DNA of 64,000 nucleotides from Prostheceraeus crozeri. Its lineage: Eukaryota; Platyhelminthes; Polycladida; Euryleptidae. Under the pieces are notes generated by a model that was not told the origin of the DNA, did not search any database, and saw only the letters and a program-made list of their open reading frames with translations. How positions within the stretch are numbered: the first letter of the stretch is position 1; the number at the start of each line of letters is the position of its first letter. Shown piece by piece: positions 1 to 10,922 of the stretch. Made by a program: the position numbers and the translations under genes. The stretch is taken from assembly GCA_907163375.1 (NCBI GenBank), contig CAJQUW010007403.1, positions 1 to 64,000 of the forward strand. The letters are read 5' to 3'.

Positions 1-125
1 CGTTAACTCTGTCGGTTTACAACACCTACCAACCTGGTCGGCCGCCCAAGTCAACCTGGACGGCCAACCAAGACTCTTTCAAGAGGGGGGGGCGCTGTGT
101 TTATTGTGGAGGTTTGGTTACTACT
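1..125 (-). repeat. Terminal fragment of element V, cut by the window edge
   Basis: This stretch is the reverse complement of 48160-48305, with shared blocks around CCTGGTCGGCCGCCCAAGTC and GGCGCTGTGTTTATTGTGG. Similarity stops abruptly after TTACTACT at 125, and on the other copy before AGTAGTAA at 48160, so these look like the outer ends of one element in opposite orientations. Ends of the form AGT...ACT resemble those of Polinton/Maverick elements, but no Polinton core gene is visible here. The rest of this copy lies to the left of the window. Confidence 0.6.
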
Positions 126-2019
126 CCAGTGGAAAATTAATAAAATGGAGAGGCTTTGTCATCCGAATCGACTGCTGGATTCTTCAGGAAAATTCAACAA
201 GTTTATAGCGGAGACATCACAATAATTTCATAGATTATTCGGAGGCATGGAAATTGATATAGAGGCACAAAAACAGACTCGCAGTCATGTCAAAGTCAAA
301 AGTCAAAAAGCGTTTATTACGCCAATGTTGGCATAAAGATTACAGATGAATGGTATGATGAATGAAATGAGTAATGAGATTAAATGATGAAGATAAAAAA
401 TGAGCACTTTGTTTGATGAGTGATGATTGGCGTCGGATGGAAGATAAAATACATTTTCACCATGTCAAGGCTCACCATTGGAAGACTCATCTGGAAGACT
501 CATACTCAATTCCATGAAGAAGAGACATTTTATAGATGCAGTTATATCAGCTTTAAACATGTATGCATTTAACATGATGCAAATAAATATTTCAATGTTG
601 ATATACATTTGTTAATGAGCATTTTATTTATGTTTATTATCATTATAATAACCCAGTGGACACCTAAGTAGCCTAGTATCATGTATTGGTGGTTGTTATT
701 AATGTTATTGTTTAAGCTCTGTTGCCATCTCAACATTATCATCAACTTATACCACTTCGGATAGAGAGATGTCCATATCGCTCATGAACAGTCCTAATGT
801 AATGTTCGCTGTTTCATACTCATGAAATAGTTCCACTGACGTATCACTCAGTCTTGATCATTCAATGACATACCATGCTTTACTGTTTTCTACTGATGAG
901 CGTGTTCATTACACAGACGTGTTCATTTTGTGAGTTCAATGGTCGAGTCGTTGAACTTTAATCGCGACTGCAATCTTTGAAAAATTTATCATCATAAACT
1001 TGTTGTCATAAGTTTTTTTACACCACGGTTCATGATTACGAATTTCATTTGACTGTCAGAAAGTTGAAGTTAGATTATATATTTATCTGTCTATGATGAG
1101 TGTAAACGGTCTCGCTGCACAGTTCTCCTTTATTTCCCGTATAATAGTTGTGACACTTTTGTGTTTCACTTAATCTAGCAGGTTGATTTTTATCTCACAC
1201 ATGTTTTGAGTGCTTCCTAACTCATATGCATTCGACTTACAACGTTACCTGTTGTTATGTGTATACTTGTATGCTGTCGATGTAGAGTGCAAACACGTTT
1301 AGCACTGTCTTTATTTACAAAACAGTCTACACACGCACTCAGTTTGATAAAGGCAAACAACACATTGAGTAAAGCTGGTACGCTAACGAGTGTGACTGCA
1401 GAAACAGTTCATAAAACTTTTTTCAGTGCTCGGTAAGTTTCACAACAGCCTGTCAAAGACTTCTTACAAAACTTATTTCAACATTTGTGTTTAGAATTTT
1501 AAGCGAACATGTGCTTCACGTATTCTACACGAACGGTTAATGCATGTGATATAAATCCCTAAATCCAACCGTAGAGGAGCCTACCCTTGGATTATGGACT
1601 TTGGAACCCACGCGATTCAATGTGATGGAGCTAGCTCTCACACACTCAACGTTTTTTACAAGACTTTACCCGGTTTCATAAAACATTCAATACTGTAGTA
1701 CTTACTATAAGACCTTTTAAGACTGTGAAACAATCTGCACAGTGCAGTAAAACTTTCTTGTGCTGTGGTGAACACTGTTTTCATATAACATTCTAAGCTC
1801 TCAGTCTCATTGCAGTAGAAAACTGCTTTTAGTAAACCTGATGAAGTATTCAGCAATCCAACAGTCATGAAGTTTGAATTTTCTAATAAGGGAACATTTG
1901 GCAACTGTCTCCAATAAAACTTTCTAACACTGTGAAAGTAAGTTACAAGACAATCTACACTGGGCAGTAAAACCTTTTCGATAAAACTTTCTAGTGCTGT
2001 GATGAGTTCGGTCAGTCAT
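126..2019. other. Gene-free AT-rich stretch
   Basis: No coding region, RNA gene or terminal repeat could be supported, apart from the retroposon tail at 287-420. Short motifs of the tandem array that follows (AAAACTTTCT, CAGTAAAAC) begin to recur, diverged, from about 1650. Confidence 0.5.
287..420 (-). repeat. 3' tail of a truncated LINE or SINE
   Basis: On the minus strand the sequence reads an AATAAA-type signal (314-319) followed by GCTTTTTGAC and short repeats of the form GTCAAAA. This matches the layout of the intact LINE ending at 20232, which has AATAAACGTTTCTG followed by repeated ACTTCTG. It is probably a severely 5'-truncated copy of a related element. Its upstream limit cannot be set. 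Confidence 0.45.
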
Positions 2020-2500
2020 ACAACTTCGATGATCAAACTTTACTTTCTCAAACGTGTGTTGTGGTAAAGACTATTTGACTACACTAACGCTAACGTTTTA
2101 CGACATTTGTGCTTCATAAAACGCCATGATCAAACTTTCTAACTATACATCAACCTGTGTGGCAGTAAAACTATTTGACTATACTAAACTTTGCTTTTGC
2201 AAACCATGATACACTTTTTGACTGGACTTACGAATTAAACTTCAATGATCAAAATTTACTTTCACAAACGTGTGTCATGGTAAAACTATTTGACTACACT
2301 AACGCTTGCATTTCATGACACTTGTGTTTCGCAAAACGTTGATGATCAAACTTTACTTTCACAAACGGTCGTCTCGGTAAAACTATTTGACTACAATAGC
2401 GCTAACATTTTATGACATTTGTGTTTCATAAAACGCCATGATCAAATTTTTTAACTCTACATCAACCTGTGTGGCAGTAGAACTTTGGTACAACATGATA
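2020..2500. repeat. Tandem repeat array of diverged units
   Basis: Successive units repeat GATCAAACTTTACTTTC, GGTAAAACTATTTGACTAC, CACTAACGCTAAC and TCATAAAACGCCATGATCAAA in the same order about three to four times. Unit lengths are about 115-200 bp and units are moderately diverged. No coding potential is visible. Confidence 0.7.
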
Positions 2501-2559
2501 CACTTTCTGACGACACTCACAAGAGCTTGTTCACTAGCGAAGAGAGAAATGAGCGTGTG

Positions 2560-3270
2560 GTTGCGTGTGGCTCATGAATGCCCTACCATTTTATTCCATT
2601 CATCACTTAGCCTCCATGATAGAGACAAGCAGAACGCATGGTTCATTCTCGCATGGTTGGCCAACTATCGGGAGGCAAGTGCAATGGAGATTTTATGAAG
2701 CAACCTGTGGCAGATAGCTAAATGTCGCCCTGGAGGTCAGAGTACAACGTTGAGACGAAAGGCAACCACTTGGAAACATGACGCAGAGAGGTTTCACAAG
2801 GATTACCATTGCCGACGTCCAATGCAGTACTCATCGCTGCGGACTTCCCTGCTGTCTCGAAAGAACGCCCACCAACAGAAAGTATGAAACCGAAAATCTC
2901 CGTAACTTACACCGTCCATGATTTGATAGCCCGACATGAAAACCGGTGGAGTTATTTACAAAAGGAAACATCCCAAGTCGTTGCTTTGATCAGCTTGATA
3001 GCAAGCCGTAGAGAGGGATAGCAAGCCGTGATTCACCAGTGTTTTGCAATGGAGATGTTTAGATGCCACCCATGACAAGATAGCTAAGACTCAACCGATT
3101 GGCGTTCAAGGTGCTACGTTGAGAACTGTGTCAAATGCTCAACATGGGTCGCCCCAGAGATTTCGGTCTAAAATACGACACACTCCCTTGCCACACTTAT
3201 CACTACGGCATCATCCGCTGTCCCGAAGGAACACCCTGTCAGTGGAATATTACAGCAAGCCTCTCCGTGT
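2560..3270 (-). repeat. Two tandem copies of a noncoding block of element V
   Basis: Two diverged tandem copies (about 2680-2935 and 3040-3260) match the reverse complement of 51340-51720. Shared stretches include CAGATAGCTAAGACTCAACC, GCTACGTTGAG and CTGTCTCGAAAGAACGC. Short open frames here are not conserved between copies, so I read this as noncoding repeat DNA from a decayed inverted copy of element V. Confidence 0.6.
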
Positions 3271-3310
3271 CTTGCTCGCTTTCAGTGAAAAGCTGCTTGT
3301 ATCATGGTAA

Positions 3311-4190
3311 GACATGAGAAGACTGGCTCGTACACAATTTGACGTGGAATTTACGATTTTTGTCGTTTCCCATTACTAACTGTAAGATAATGAAATTTGT
3401 ATAAGTTTTGAATCATGTAGTACAGTCATATTCCTGATAGCAGATATGGAAAAGCATTACACTTAGTGACGAATCATAGGTTTGATTGTAGTGGGTGACA
3501 CTCGATCCCGTGTACAGCCCGAAAGCCTTGTGCCGATCACTAGGGAAGTGAAAGATCTTCCCCGATACCCGCTTTTTGCAGCTGAAGACATCATTGTCAC
3601 TGCCCCGAAGTGGTAACAGCAACGCCGAGCCAAAGGTAGTGATCAGTAGCTGGGATCTAGCTACTCGAAGCTTCCTTAGACTTAGTCAAATTTGAAATCT
3701 GATAGCAGATTTGAACTCAGAATACTTGAAAACCTCAGACTACGTGCTAAACTTTGAAAAACTGAAAATGGAGAATTTTTGAAAAATTCCGCATTGTGCT
3801 ACTCATACTACTTTTAAACATTTTTATCAGTAGTAAAGACACCATCAAACTCTATCACACAAACTTTGAAGTAAGAAGATAGCTTGCATACTTCAAAAGA
3901 TGCAAGATTCATTTGAAACCCCGATATCGGGAGCTCTGAGCGACGACCGTCGCTTACCTCTTCCTTCGAAAAAGTGATCAGACTTACGTTGCAGGGTATT
4001 ATATATGCAAAGTAGAAAACTTAAAATGGCTCTATCTCCAAAAGTATTCATCGTAGCGACATGCGGTTACTTGCAATCGATTTGTCTCACAATTCTATAT
4101 CAGATGACACCTAATACATTCTCATTTGACCATGGGAAGTGGGTGACTCAACACATGGCCATGTAACATGCCACAAGTGAAACAATTTTA
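3311..4190. other. No recognisable feature
   Basis: No gene, terminal repeat or clear homology to other parts of the window was seen. A 69-codon open frame on the minus strand (3413-3622) has no family resemblance that I can defend. Confidence 0.4.
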
Positions 4191-4470
4191 AGTGTGGGAC
4201 CTGAAGTAGGGAAAAATTTTGAAAAAATTCAAAGTTCCGAATTTCAACCTGACACCTATCCCAAAACATATTTCATCACTTTTCGCGAGGGGGCATGGCG
4301 ACGAAAATTTTTAAAGCTTCGAATGACAACCTGAAATCTATCCCCAAACTTGTTTCATCACTTTTCCCGAGGGGGCAGGCGGCAGGGGGGCACGGCGACG
4401 ACAATTTTTAAAGTTTCAAATGACAACCTGAAACCTATCCCAACACTTGTTCCATCACTTTGCTCACCAA
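4190..4470. repeat. Short tandem array, unit about 80-110 bp
   Basis: Three units repeat AATTTTTAAAG, AATGACAACCTGAAA, CTATCCC and TTCATCACTTT followed by a G-rich run. They adjoin the element V terminal-type repeat at 4537-5236 and probably belong to the same decayed subterminal repeat domain. Confidence 0.65.
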
Positions 4471-4536
4471 TACTTCGTTTTGACTCTACAGCCCAAAACG
4501 TACCACATTTTACCTCTGTCGTTTTTTCGTGAATTC

Positions 4537-5236
4537 CTAAAATCTTGCTTCTGCTCTAACTTCTAAACGGATGAACCGATTGACAAGCCGTTTTTTTACT
4601 GAGTTTGTCTCGCTCTCCTCTTTCAAAAGAGTGGCCCTATGACGAAATCCATCCACTAGAAGCCGAGATCGTTCGGGGGGGGGGCAGGGCAAAAATTTTT
4701 CTCTCCGATTGAGCTGGAAAGAAGTTCCTAGACCTAACATTGGCCAAAACTTCCGAATTTGCGCTCCGTTTTCCCATCCGAGGCCTCCTTCATGACGAAA
4801 AATGGACTTTCTCATCCTAAAACCACGAAAACCCACCCATTTCCAACTCTGCCGTTTTCCTGCCATTTTCCTCCCTAAACCCAGGAAAATAGGACCAAAG
4901 TGAGCTTTCCACTGCATTTTTCTCACTCTTAGCTTTCAAACGAGCTATCACACGACTTTCTACGATCTCTACCACCAAAGTTGGAAGATCGCTGCCGAGG
5001 GGGGGGGGCAGGGACCTGTTTCCTCCTCTCGGACCCATTCCTCCCAACACATCCTTGGTCCTCTCCCTCACCTTCCTTCCAGAGGGGGTCAGGGCTGAGT
5101 CAGCATGATGACTCAGCAGCGATGACTCATCGCTGCACCGCACCGTGCTTGAATTTGGGACGGGATTACTACTCCTACATGCCGGGTAATGATTTATCAC
5201 AAATCCTACAAATTTTTTGACAGTTTTTCCATTCAA
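4537..5236 (-). repeat. Decayed subterminal repeat block of element V
   Basis: On the minus strand this block repeats motifs also found at 48288-48740. These include GAGATCG-AGAAAGT-GTG-ATAGCTCGTTTGAAAGCTAAGAGTGAGA, cut here with dashes at variable sites, CGGATGGGAAAACGGAG and TACGTTTTGGGCTGTA. At least two units are present. The long apparent open frames are low-complexity by-products of the repeat, not genes. Confidence 0.6.
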
Positions 5237-5992
5237 TGTTATTTACATCGCATTCATAACGGAGAACAAGCTTATCATAAGTTCCTTTATCGATTATTGT
5301 AAAGCAGTCAAATAGGGAGAGAGTTTGAATGAAATCTGTGAAACGCAATGATAATTCTTTGAGAAAAATTCAAGCAATTTTTACGAATGTCGATTCGCTC
5401 ACTCCCAGATGTATAAATCTGATCATTATTTACAGACTGACAAAGATTTTTGTGTTGAGGAGTGGCTGCGGCTTGATGTAAACCAATCATCAAAATTTGT
5501 CATTATGTCCTCGATCGACCTCTGCAAGTTTTTGATGGCCTGATATGCAGTCATCAAATTCAGGTTTGTCTCTTGTAATATGTAACGATAGGACTGATTA
5601 AGGTGCATTTAGCCGAATGCGAAAACATCAGATGAAAAAATGATTGCTTCAATTGGCTAATAATTTTGCAGCGCAGCTCGCATTGTTTCTCTCACTCATA
5701 CAGCGCTCAAGCTAAGAATTTCTTGGCGATGATATCATCCAATGAGAGCTCAGGAATGAGATGTCTAGCTGCGGTGCGTGAGGTGGCGGACAGATCACAG
5801 GAAGTTTTCAAAATGCATCTTGATCGAAGAGAAATTACTCAGATTTCATAACTCCGAAAGACGAGTAGGCCTGTAACTATAATCACTTGAGACCAGATTG
5901 AATAGGCCTAAGAATCTTCTTGATAACTCTAATTTTTCAAGTGCTGCGATTGCACGTGCAGCAGCCTGAATACACCACTGGTATAGAAGTGC

Positions 5993-5996
<4 letters not shown>
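5237..5996. other. No recognisable feature
   Basis: No gene or repeat could be supported between the element V relic and the AT microsatellite. Confidence 0.4.

Positions 5997-6065
<69 letters not shown>
5997..6065. repeat. (AT)n microsatellite
   Basis: An almost perfect AT dinucleotide tract of about 65 bp abuts the Penelope-like insertion. A shorter AT run lies at the insertion's other end (10289-10303). In both places ATTGTTGATG follows the AT run. Confidence 0.9.
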
Positions 6066-6069
<4 letters not shown>

Positions 6070-6126
6070 ATGCAAAGTTGACCCAGCTTCATATTTTTAA
6101 AAAAGAAAACAAAGTTTCTTGCATTG

Positions 6127-6170
6127 ACCGAACATGTTTCAGAATGTTAACATTCCATCTTCAGCGGTAA
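6127..6170 (-). ncRNA. Hammerhead-ribozyme-like motif in the PLE terminal repeat
   Basis: On the minus strand the repeat reads CCGCTGAAGA, a palindromic hairpin GAATGTTAACATTC, then TGAAACATG and TTCGGTC. This has the layout of the hammerhead cores reported in Penelope-like elements (CUGA-GA, stem II, GAAAC). The same motif recurs at 8722-8767 (minus) and 10208-10251 (plus). The fit to the canonical core is imperfect, so catalytic activity is not implied. Confidence 0.4.
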
Positions 6171-6300
6171 AACCTGAATACAATAGCAATGGGAGTTTAT
6201 ATACAAAATGCGGGAAATGAACAAATGAGAGCGATAAAAAGAGTTCAAGTCACCAGTAGCTGTCTGACCATGGCACCGACCTAGAGATTGCATTCTGCAA

Positions 6301-7368
6301 TTACAATTTCAAGTACAGTTGTACTGAACTGTTTCTTTCATTAGAGAGATAATTTGTATTGTTCTTTAGAATAATAGATTCCAGAAACAACTGATTTCTA
6401 GATTTGCCAATAATCGAGAAATTTTCACTTTTAGGTGGATGATCATGCATCGAAACCTGAGTAGGAGAGGGATAGCCCTTCAAGTGCTCACTTATACGAA
6501 TGGCAAGATGGCGCCTCGTGGAGCCGATGTATCGCATTGGGCAGCGATCACACGTGTATAAATACACCACATTAGATTTGACACCATTCGCAATTTTATC
6601 TTTGTAATTGAAATAGTTTTGGATTTTATCAGTAACAAAAACAGGAACAATTTTCACTTTATCAGAAAGATCAATGTTGATGTTTTTTATCCTCCTTTTC
6701 AAGTCATTGCTTTTACTCTCAATGTAAGGAACAGTCCAGTAAACACTATTGGAAGTCTCCCTGTCAGACACTGTTTTGTGGAGAGATTGATTCATTTCAG
6801 TTTGCCTTTTGATCCGTTCTATAACCCGTTTTTCATAGCCATTTCTCAGAAAAATGTCAGAAATCAGAGAGGCAGCCTTATTATAATTTTCTGCATTTGA
6901 GTAAATTTTGTAAGCACGCGAAAATAGAGCGCGCATAGCTGCAACCTTGTACGTAAATGGCGCTGAGGAACACGAAGGTATATAGATACCAGTGTTGGTT
7001 TCTTTCAAGTGATGGGAAACGTCAAAGTTCCCTTGATCAATTTTAATTTTAGTATCAAGAAAAATCAAGCTATCAGAGCCACGTTCCATTGTGAAAGTGA
7101 TCTCTTTATCAATGCTATTCAAAAAATCTAAAAACTGTTCGCCGTCTGTTTCAGCTCTAAAAATGGCAAAACAGTCATCCACATACCTACAATAAAACTC
7201 TGGTTGGCAGGTAGACAATTCTGAGAAACGACTTTCAATAAGGTCCATGGCAAAAGATGCCATGGTCGGGGCAAGCTTGGAGCCCATCGGCATCCCGTCA
7301 ATTTGGTAAAAGAGTTGCTCATTGAAACTAAACAGAATATTGGAGCAAGCAATTTCTAAAAGATTTTT
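6301..7368 (-). CDS. PLE polyprotein, C-terminal part: reverse transcriptase end plus GIY-YIG endonuclease
   Basis: The longest clean frame runs from 7293, but the same frame is open upstream to about 7368. It contains the MPMGSKLAP block, the catalytic YVDD box and a C-terminal GIY-YIG domain (VVYLYTC...MRYIGSTRRHLAIRISEH). This is the domain order of endonuclease-bearing Penelope-like elements. It continues the product encoded by 7328-8689 after a single frame change at an A7 run near 7365-7371, so this copy is split by what looks like one homopolymer indel. The protein would nick DNA and prime reverse transcription in the nucleus. Confidence 0.85.
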   Translation of the reverse strand, partial: KNLLEIACSNILFSFNEQLFYQIDGMPMGSKLAPTMASFAMDLIESRFSELSTCQPEFYCRYVDDCFAIFRAETDGEQFLDFLNSIDKEITFTMERGSDSLIFLDTKIKIDQGNFDVSHHLKETNTGIYIPSCSSAPFTYKVAAMRALFSRAYKIYSNAENYNKAASLISDIFLRNGYEKRVIERIKRQTEMNQSLHKTVSDRETSNSVYWTVPYIESKSNDLKRRIKNINIDLSDKVKIVPVFVTDKIQNYFNYKDKIANGVKSNVVYLYTCDRCPMRYIGSTRRHLAIRISEHLKGYPSPTQVSMHDHPPKSENFSIIGKSRNQLFLESIILKNNTNYLSNERNSSVQLYLKL

Positions 7369-8689
7369 TTAAGGCAACTTTTGAAATAGGAAAGTCCTCA
7401 AAATCGATCATGGACAACATATGATTGATGGTACGAGTAACCGGAATGCAAGTAAAAAGATTTTTTACATCAAAGCTGTAGAGTTTACAATCCTGTAAAT
7501 TTTGAATATCCAGAGATTTTAGAAGATTCACGAAGTGGAAGGTATCTTTCAAGTTATACTTCTTTGGAATGTGAGGTTTTAGAATTTCATCTAAATAACT
7601 CGACAAATTGGAAAGATACGAATTGCGCATGTTTAAAATAGGGCGATACGGGGGATTCCGTTCGTCTTTATGTACTTTGGGAAGACCGTACAATCTAGCG
7701 GGCTGCGATCCACACGACTTCACAGTGTTCAAAACAGAGTCACTGATTATTTTTTTGGCTTTGAGAGCTTGCAATTTGCGGTTTAAGCGTTCCTCTTCTA
7801 AGATAAATGGATCTTTCTTGGATCGCTTATCGAATTTATATGGCTTAAATTTCAAATTATCTTTCAAGATTTCACTAAGTTTGTCATCATAAAACTTGCG
7901 ATCAACGATAAGGACTCCGTTGCCTTTGTCAAAACGGGAGATGACAATATTCTTATCATTGGCTAATTTCCGCAGAGATTTGAAATGACGAGCCCATTTA
8001 GCAGAATATTTCCGCTTAGTGAAATAATTTTTGAAAATACTACGGATACTAAAAATAAGATCATCGTTCACAACTCCGTATGGTAAGAGACGATGAACAA
8101 AAGCTTCGGCTTCAGCTTTTTGAACGTCTATGTTGATCTTTCTATGCGGAATTGGCATCGATAAGCCAAGAGAAAGAATTTCTTCCTCTTCAGTGGATAA
8201 TTTTACAGAAGAAAGGTTGATAACAGAAGAAGAAGTCTTCTGCGAGTTCTTCAGCGTAGGTCTTTGCTGATTCAATAAGCTGCTCATTTTTTTAGCATGA
8301 ATGTTAGAAACGCGCTTCTGTACCCTCAAAAGCGTATCGTCCATGATCGCATTGATAAGAATCTTATCTCTCTCACAGTATTGTTTAGTAAGATCAGTCA
8401 GTTTGTCACTTTTGGCCTTATGATCTTGTATGGCCTTACCAACTTCTTTCCGCAGTTCTTTGGTCAGTATCTTTCGTATTTGCTGCTTCGAAGATTTTAA
8501 CGGTGCAGGTATTTTGAAATTGAGGAATTTTGGAATGACACCATGCTCCAGACATCCCCGGAGAAATTTCACTCTCAAATCCGCTCTCAGACATTTGTCT
8601 CCCTGGCGAGTGATGAGTTTCAGCTGCGCTTGAAATTGTGGGCAGACGGTTGACTTTATAGTGTTGATGCAAAGTTGACCCAGCTTCAT
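7328..8689 (-). CDS. PLE polyprotein, N-terminal part: linker and reverse transcriptase fingers/palm
   Basis: The 453-codon frame starts at an ATG inside the terminal repeat. Basic and coiled-coil-rich sequence (about residues 60-200) precedes reverse transcriptase motifs: ISRFDKGNGVLIVDR, PARLYGLPKVHK, PYRPILN and LYSFDVKNLFT. These are diagnostic of Penelope-like reverse transcriptases. The frame ends at an A-rich site where the downstream half (6301-7368) is one base out of register. No complete in-frame copy is present in the window. Confidence 0.85.
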   Translation of the reverse strand: MKLGQLCINTIKSTVCPQFQAQLKLITRQGDKCLRADLRVKFLRGCLEHGVIPKFLNFKIPAPLKSSKQQIRKILTKELRKEVGKAIQDHKAKSDKLTDLTKQYCERDKILINAIMDDTLLRVQKRVSNIHAKKMSSLLNQQRPTLKNSQKTSSSVINLSSVKLSTEEEEILSLGLSMPIPHRKINIDVQKAEAEAFVHRLLPYGVVNDDLIFSIRSIFKNYFTKRKYSAKWARHFKSLRKLANDKNIVISRFDKGNGVLIVDRKFYDDKLSEILKDNLKFKPYKFDKRSKKDPFILEEERLNRKLQALKAKKIISDSVLNTVKSCGSQPARLYGLPKVHKDERNPPYRPILNMRNSYLSNLSSYLDEILKPHIPKKYNLKDTFHFVNLLKSLDIQNLQDCKLYSFDVKNLFTCIPVTRTINHMLSMIDFEDFPISKVALKKSFRNCLLQYSV

Positions 8690-9156
8690 ATTTTTAAAAA
8701 AGAAAACAAAGTTTCTTGCATTGACCGAACATGTTTCAGAATGTTAACATTCCATCTTCAGCGGTAAAACCTGAATACAATAGCAATGGGAGTTTATATA
8801 CAAAATGCGGGAAATGAACAAATGAGAGCGATAAAAAGAGTTCAAGTCACCAGTAGCTGTCTGACTATGGCACCGACCTAGAGATTGCATTCTGCAATTA
8901 CAATTTCAAGTACAGTTGTACTGAACTGTTTCTTTCATTAGAGAGATAATTTGTATTGTTCTTTAGAATAATAGATTCCAGAAACAACTGATTTCTAGAT
9001 TTGCCAATAATCGAGAAATTTCCACTTTTAGGTGGATGATCATGCATCGAAACCTGAGTAGGAGAGGGATAGCCCTTCAAGTGCTCACTTATACGAATGG
9101 CAAGATGGCGCCTCGTGGAGCCGATGTATCGCATTGGGCAGCGATCACATTGGGCC

Positions 9157-10077
9157 GAATTGTCTACATGCCAACCAGAGTTTTATTGTAGGTATGTGGA
9201 TGACTGTTTTGCCATTTTTAGAGCTGAAACAGACGGCGAACAGTTTTTAGATTTTTTGAATAGCATTGATAAAGAGATCACTTTCACAATGGAACGTGGC
9301 TCTGATAGCTTGATTTTTCTTGATACTAAAATTAAAATTGATCAAGGGAACTTTGACGTTTCCCATCACTTGAAAGAAACCAACACTGGTATCTATATAC
9401 CTTCGTGTTCCTCAGCGCCATTTACGTACAAGGTTGCAGCTATGCGCGCTCTATTTTCGCGTGCTTACAAAATTTACTCAAATGCAGAAAATTATAATAA
9501 GGCTGCCTCTCTGATTTCTGACATTTTTCTGAGAAATGGCTATGAAAAACGGGTTATAGAACGGATCAAAAGGCAAACTGAAATGAATCAATCTCTCCAC
9601 AAAACAGTGTCTGACAGGGAGACTTCCAATAGTGTTTACTGGACTGTTCCTTACATTGAGAGTAAAAGCAATGACTTGAAAAGGAGGATAAAAAACATCA
9701 ACATTGATCTTTCTGATAAAGTGAAAATTGTTCCTGTTTTTGTTACTGATAAAATCCAAAACTATTTCAATTACAAAGATAAAATTGCGAATGGTGTCAA
9801 ATCTAATGTGGTGTATTTATACACGTGTGATCGCTGCCCAATGCGATACATCGGCTCCACGAGGCGCCATCTTGCCATTCGTATAAGTGAGCACTTGAAG
9901 GGCTATCCCTCTCCTACTCAGGTTTCGATGCATGATCATCCACCTAAAAGTGAAAATTTCTCGATTATTGGCAAATCTAGAAATCAGTTGTTTCTGGAAT
10001 CTATTATTCTAAAGAACAATACAAATTATCTCTCTAATGAAAGAAACAGTTCAGTACAACTGTACTTGAAATTGTAA
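9157..10077 (+). pseudogene. Inverted 5'-truncated PLE copy: RT end plus GIY-YIG
   Basis: The product from YCRYVDDCFAIF to the stop matches that of the minus-strand copy residue for residue. The copy begins abruptly inside the reverse transcriptase after TCTACATGCC. The open frame can be extended left to 9097, but those residues come from the abutting minus-strand repeat and are chimeric. It lacks the N-terminal two thirds and cannot encode an active transposition protein alone. Confidence 0.85.
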
Positions 10078-10353
10078 TTGCAGAATGCAATCTCTAGGTC
10101 GGTGCCATGGTCAGACAGCTACTGATGACTTGAACTCTTTTTATCGCTCTCATTTGTTCATTTCCCGCATTTTGTATATAAACTCCCATTGCTATTGCAT
10201 TCAGGTTTTACCGCTGAAGATGGAATGTTAACATTCTGAAACATGTTCGGTCAATGCAAGAAACTTTGTTTTCTTTTTTTTAAAAAAAAATATATATATA
10301 TATTGTTGATGTATATAGGAAAAACAGGTTCTTTCCCAATTTTTCACGATGTT

Positions 10354-10359
10354 TTATTG
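10354..10359 (-). terminator. Poly(A) signal AATAAA of the LARGE-like gene
   Basis: A minus-strand AATAAA, in the context ACTGCAATAAAACATCG, lies about 80 nt downstream of the stop codon at 10437. It is the only canonical signal between that stop and the Penelope-like insertion, so it most likely ends the LARGE-like transcript near 10330. Confidence 0.7.
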
Positions 10360-10436
10360 CAGTAAAAGTACGAATACAATTCACCCGACGCGTTTTGTCT
10401 CTACACAGACAGACAGTCCCTATGTCTTTGACAGTT

Positions 10437-10856
10437 TCAGACTTGACACAACATGTTGCTCCTTCTTAACAGAGTTCCATTCAACTCCCGAAACTGCTTT
10501 ATCTTTGATAGAAACAATCCAGCAAAACGAGGAACACTTTTCCAGTAAGCATCTGTAATATCCTCTCTAATTTTTTTATCCGGGTTATTAAAATGCATGA
10601 CGCGAGTCTCATTTAGCTCACACAATGACTCACGTATCGCCAGGTTTCCCAGCTGAACATTCCATTGACAGGGAAGATGATAAACGATACTAGGCTTCGA
10701 TTTAATTACAGCATTGATAATATCTTGATCAGCTAACCTGACGCGCTTAAATTTCGTCAGCTCATGACGCACTGTGTCTCTCCAAACGTTTTTCCATCCG
10801 GAAGCGCGAAGACGATTCAAGGAAAACATCATCACTCCTGTGTTGAAGCCGTGACC
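10437..10856 (-). CDS. LARGE-like GT8 glycosyltransferase, terminal exon
   Basis: The exon begins after a good acceptor (CTATCACCTACAG) in phase 0 and ends at TGA. It carries GHGFNTGVM, LADQDIINAVI, LPCQWNVQL, a VMHFNNPDKK block and GTLLRR. These match, in order, the second half of the xylosyltransferase (GT8) domain of LARGE, the Golgi enzyme that extends matriglycan on dystroglycan. The protein stops a few residues after the GT8 domain, so LARGE's second, glucuronyltransferase, domain is absent. I infer a single-domain LARGE relative; substrate is unknown. The phase fits exon 12043-12143. Confidence 0.88.
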   Translation of the reverse strand, partial: GHGFNTGVMMFSLNRLRASGWKNVWRDTVRHELTKFKRVRLADQDIINAVIKSKPSIVYHLPCQWNVQLGNLAIRESLCELNETRVMHFNNPDKKIREDITDAYWKSVPRFAGLFLSKIKQFRELNGTLLRRSNMLCQV

Positions 10857-10922
10857 CTGTAGGTGATAGAATGATTAAGTAGTCATACCTTTCTTCAGTA
10901 ATCAGGAAATGACTGAGATTTT

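Larger units (their letters stand above)
6066..10290. mobile_element. Composite Penelope-like element (three partial or whole copies)
   Basis: Three pieces are joined. A near full-length copy reads on the minus strand (8690 to 6066). A partial tandem repeat of its terminal region (8663-9149) matches 6066-6552 almost exactly. An inverted partial copy on the plus strand (about 9157-10290) repeats the reverse transcriptase C-terminus, GIY-YIG domain and 3' region. Terminal 'pseudo-LTR' repeats and inverted partial copies are typical of Penelope-like elements. Only a few differences separate the copies, so insertion was recent. It lies about 50 bp past the host gene's poly(A) signal. Confidence 0.85.

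Noticed and set aside
2020-2500. Regular repeats as a possible CRISPR array
   Set aside because: Units are long, diverged and lack uniform spacers, and the genome is eukaryotic.
4537-5236. Long open frames of 129 and 139 codons on the minus strand
   Set aside because: They lie in repeat units shared with 48288-48740, have low-complexity composition and are not kept in frame between copies.
6619-6900. Plus-strand frame opposite the PLE gene (also 9478-9759 on minus)
   Set aside because: It is an antisense shadow of the PLE coding sequence.
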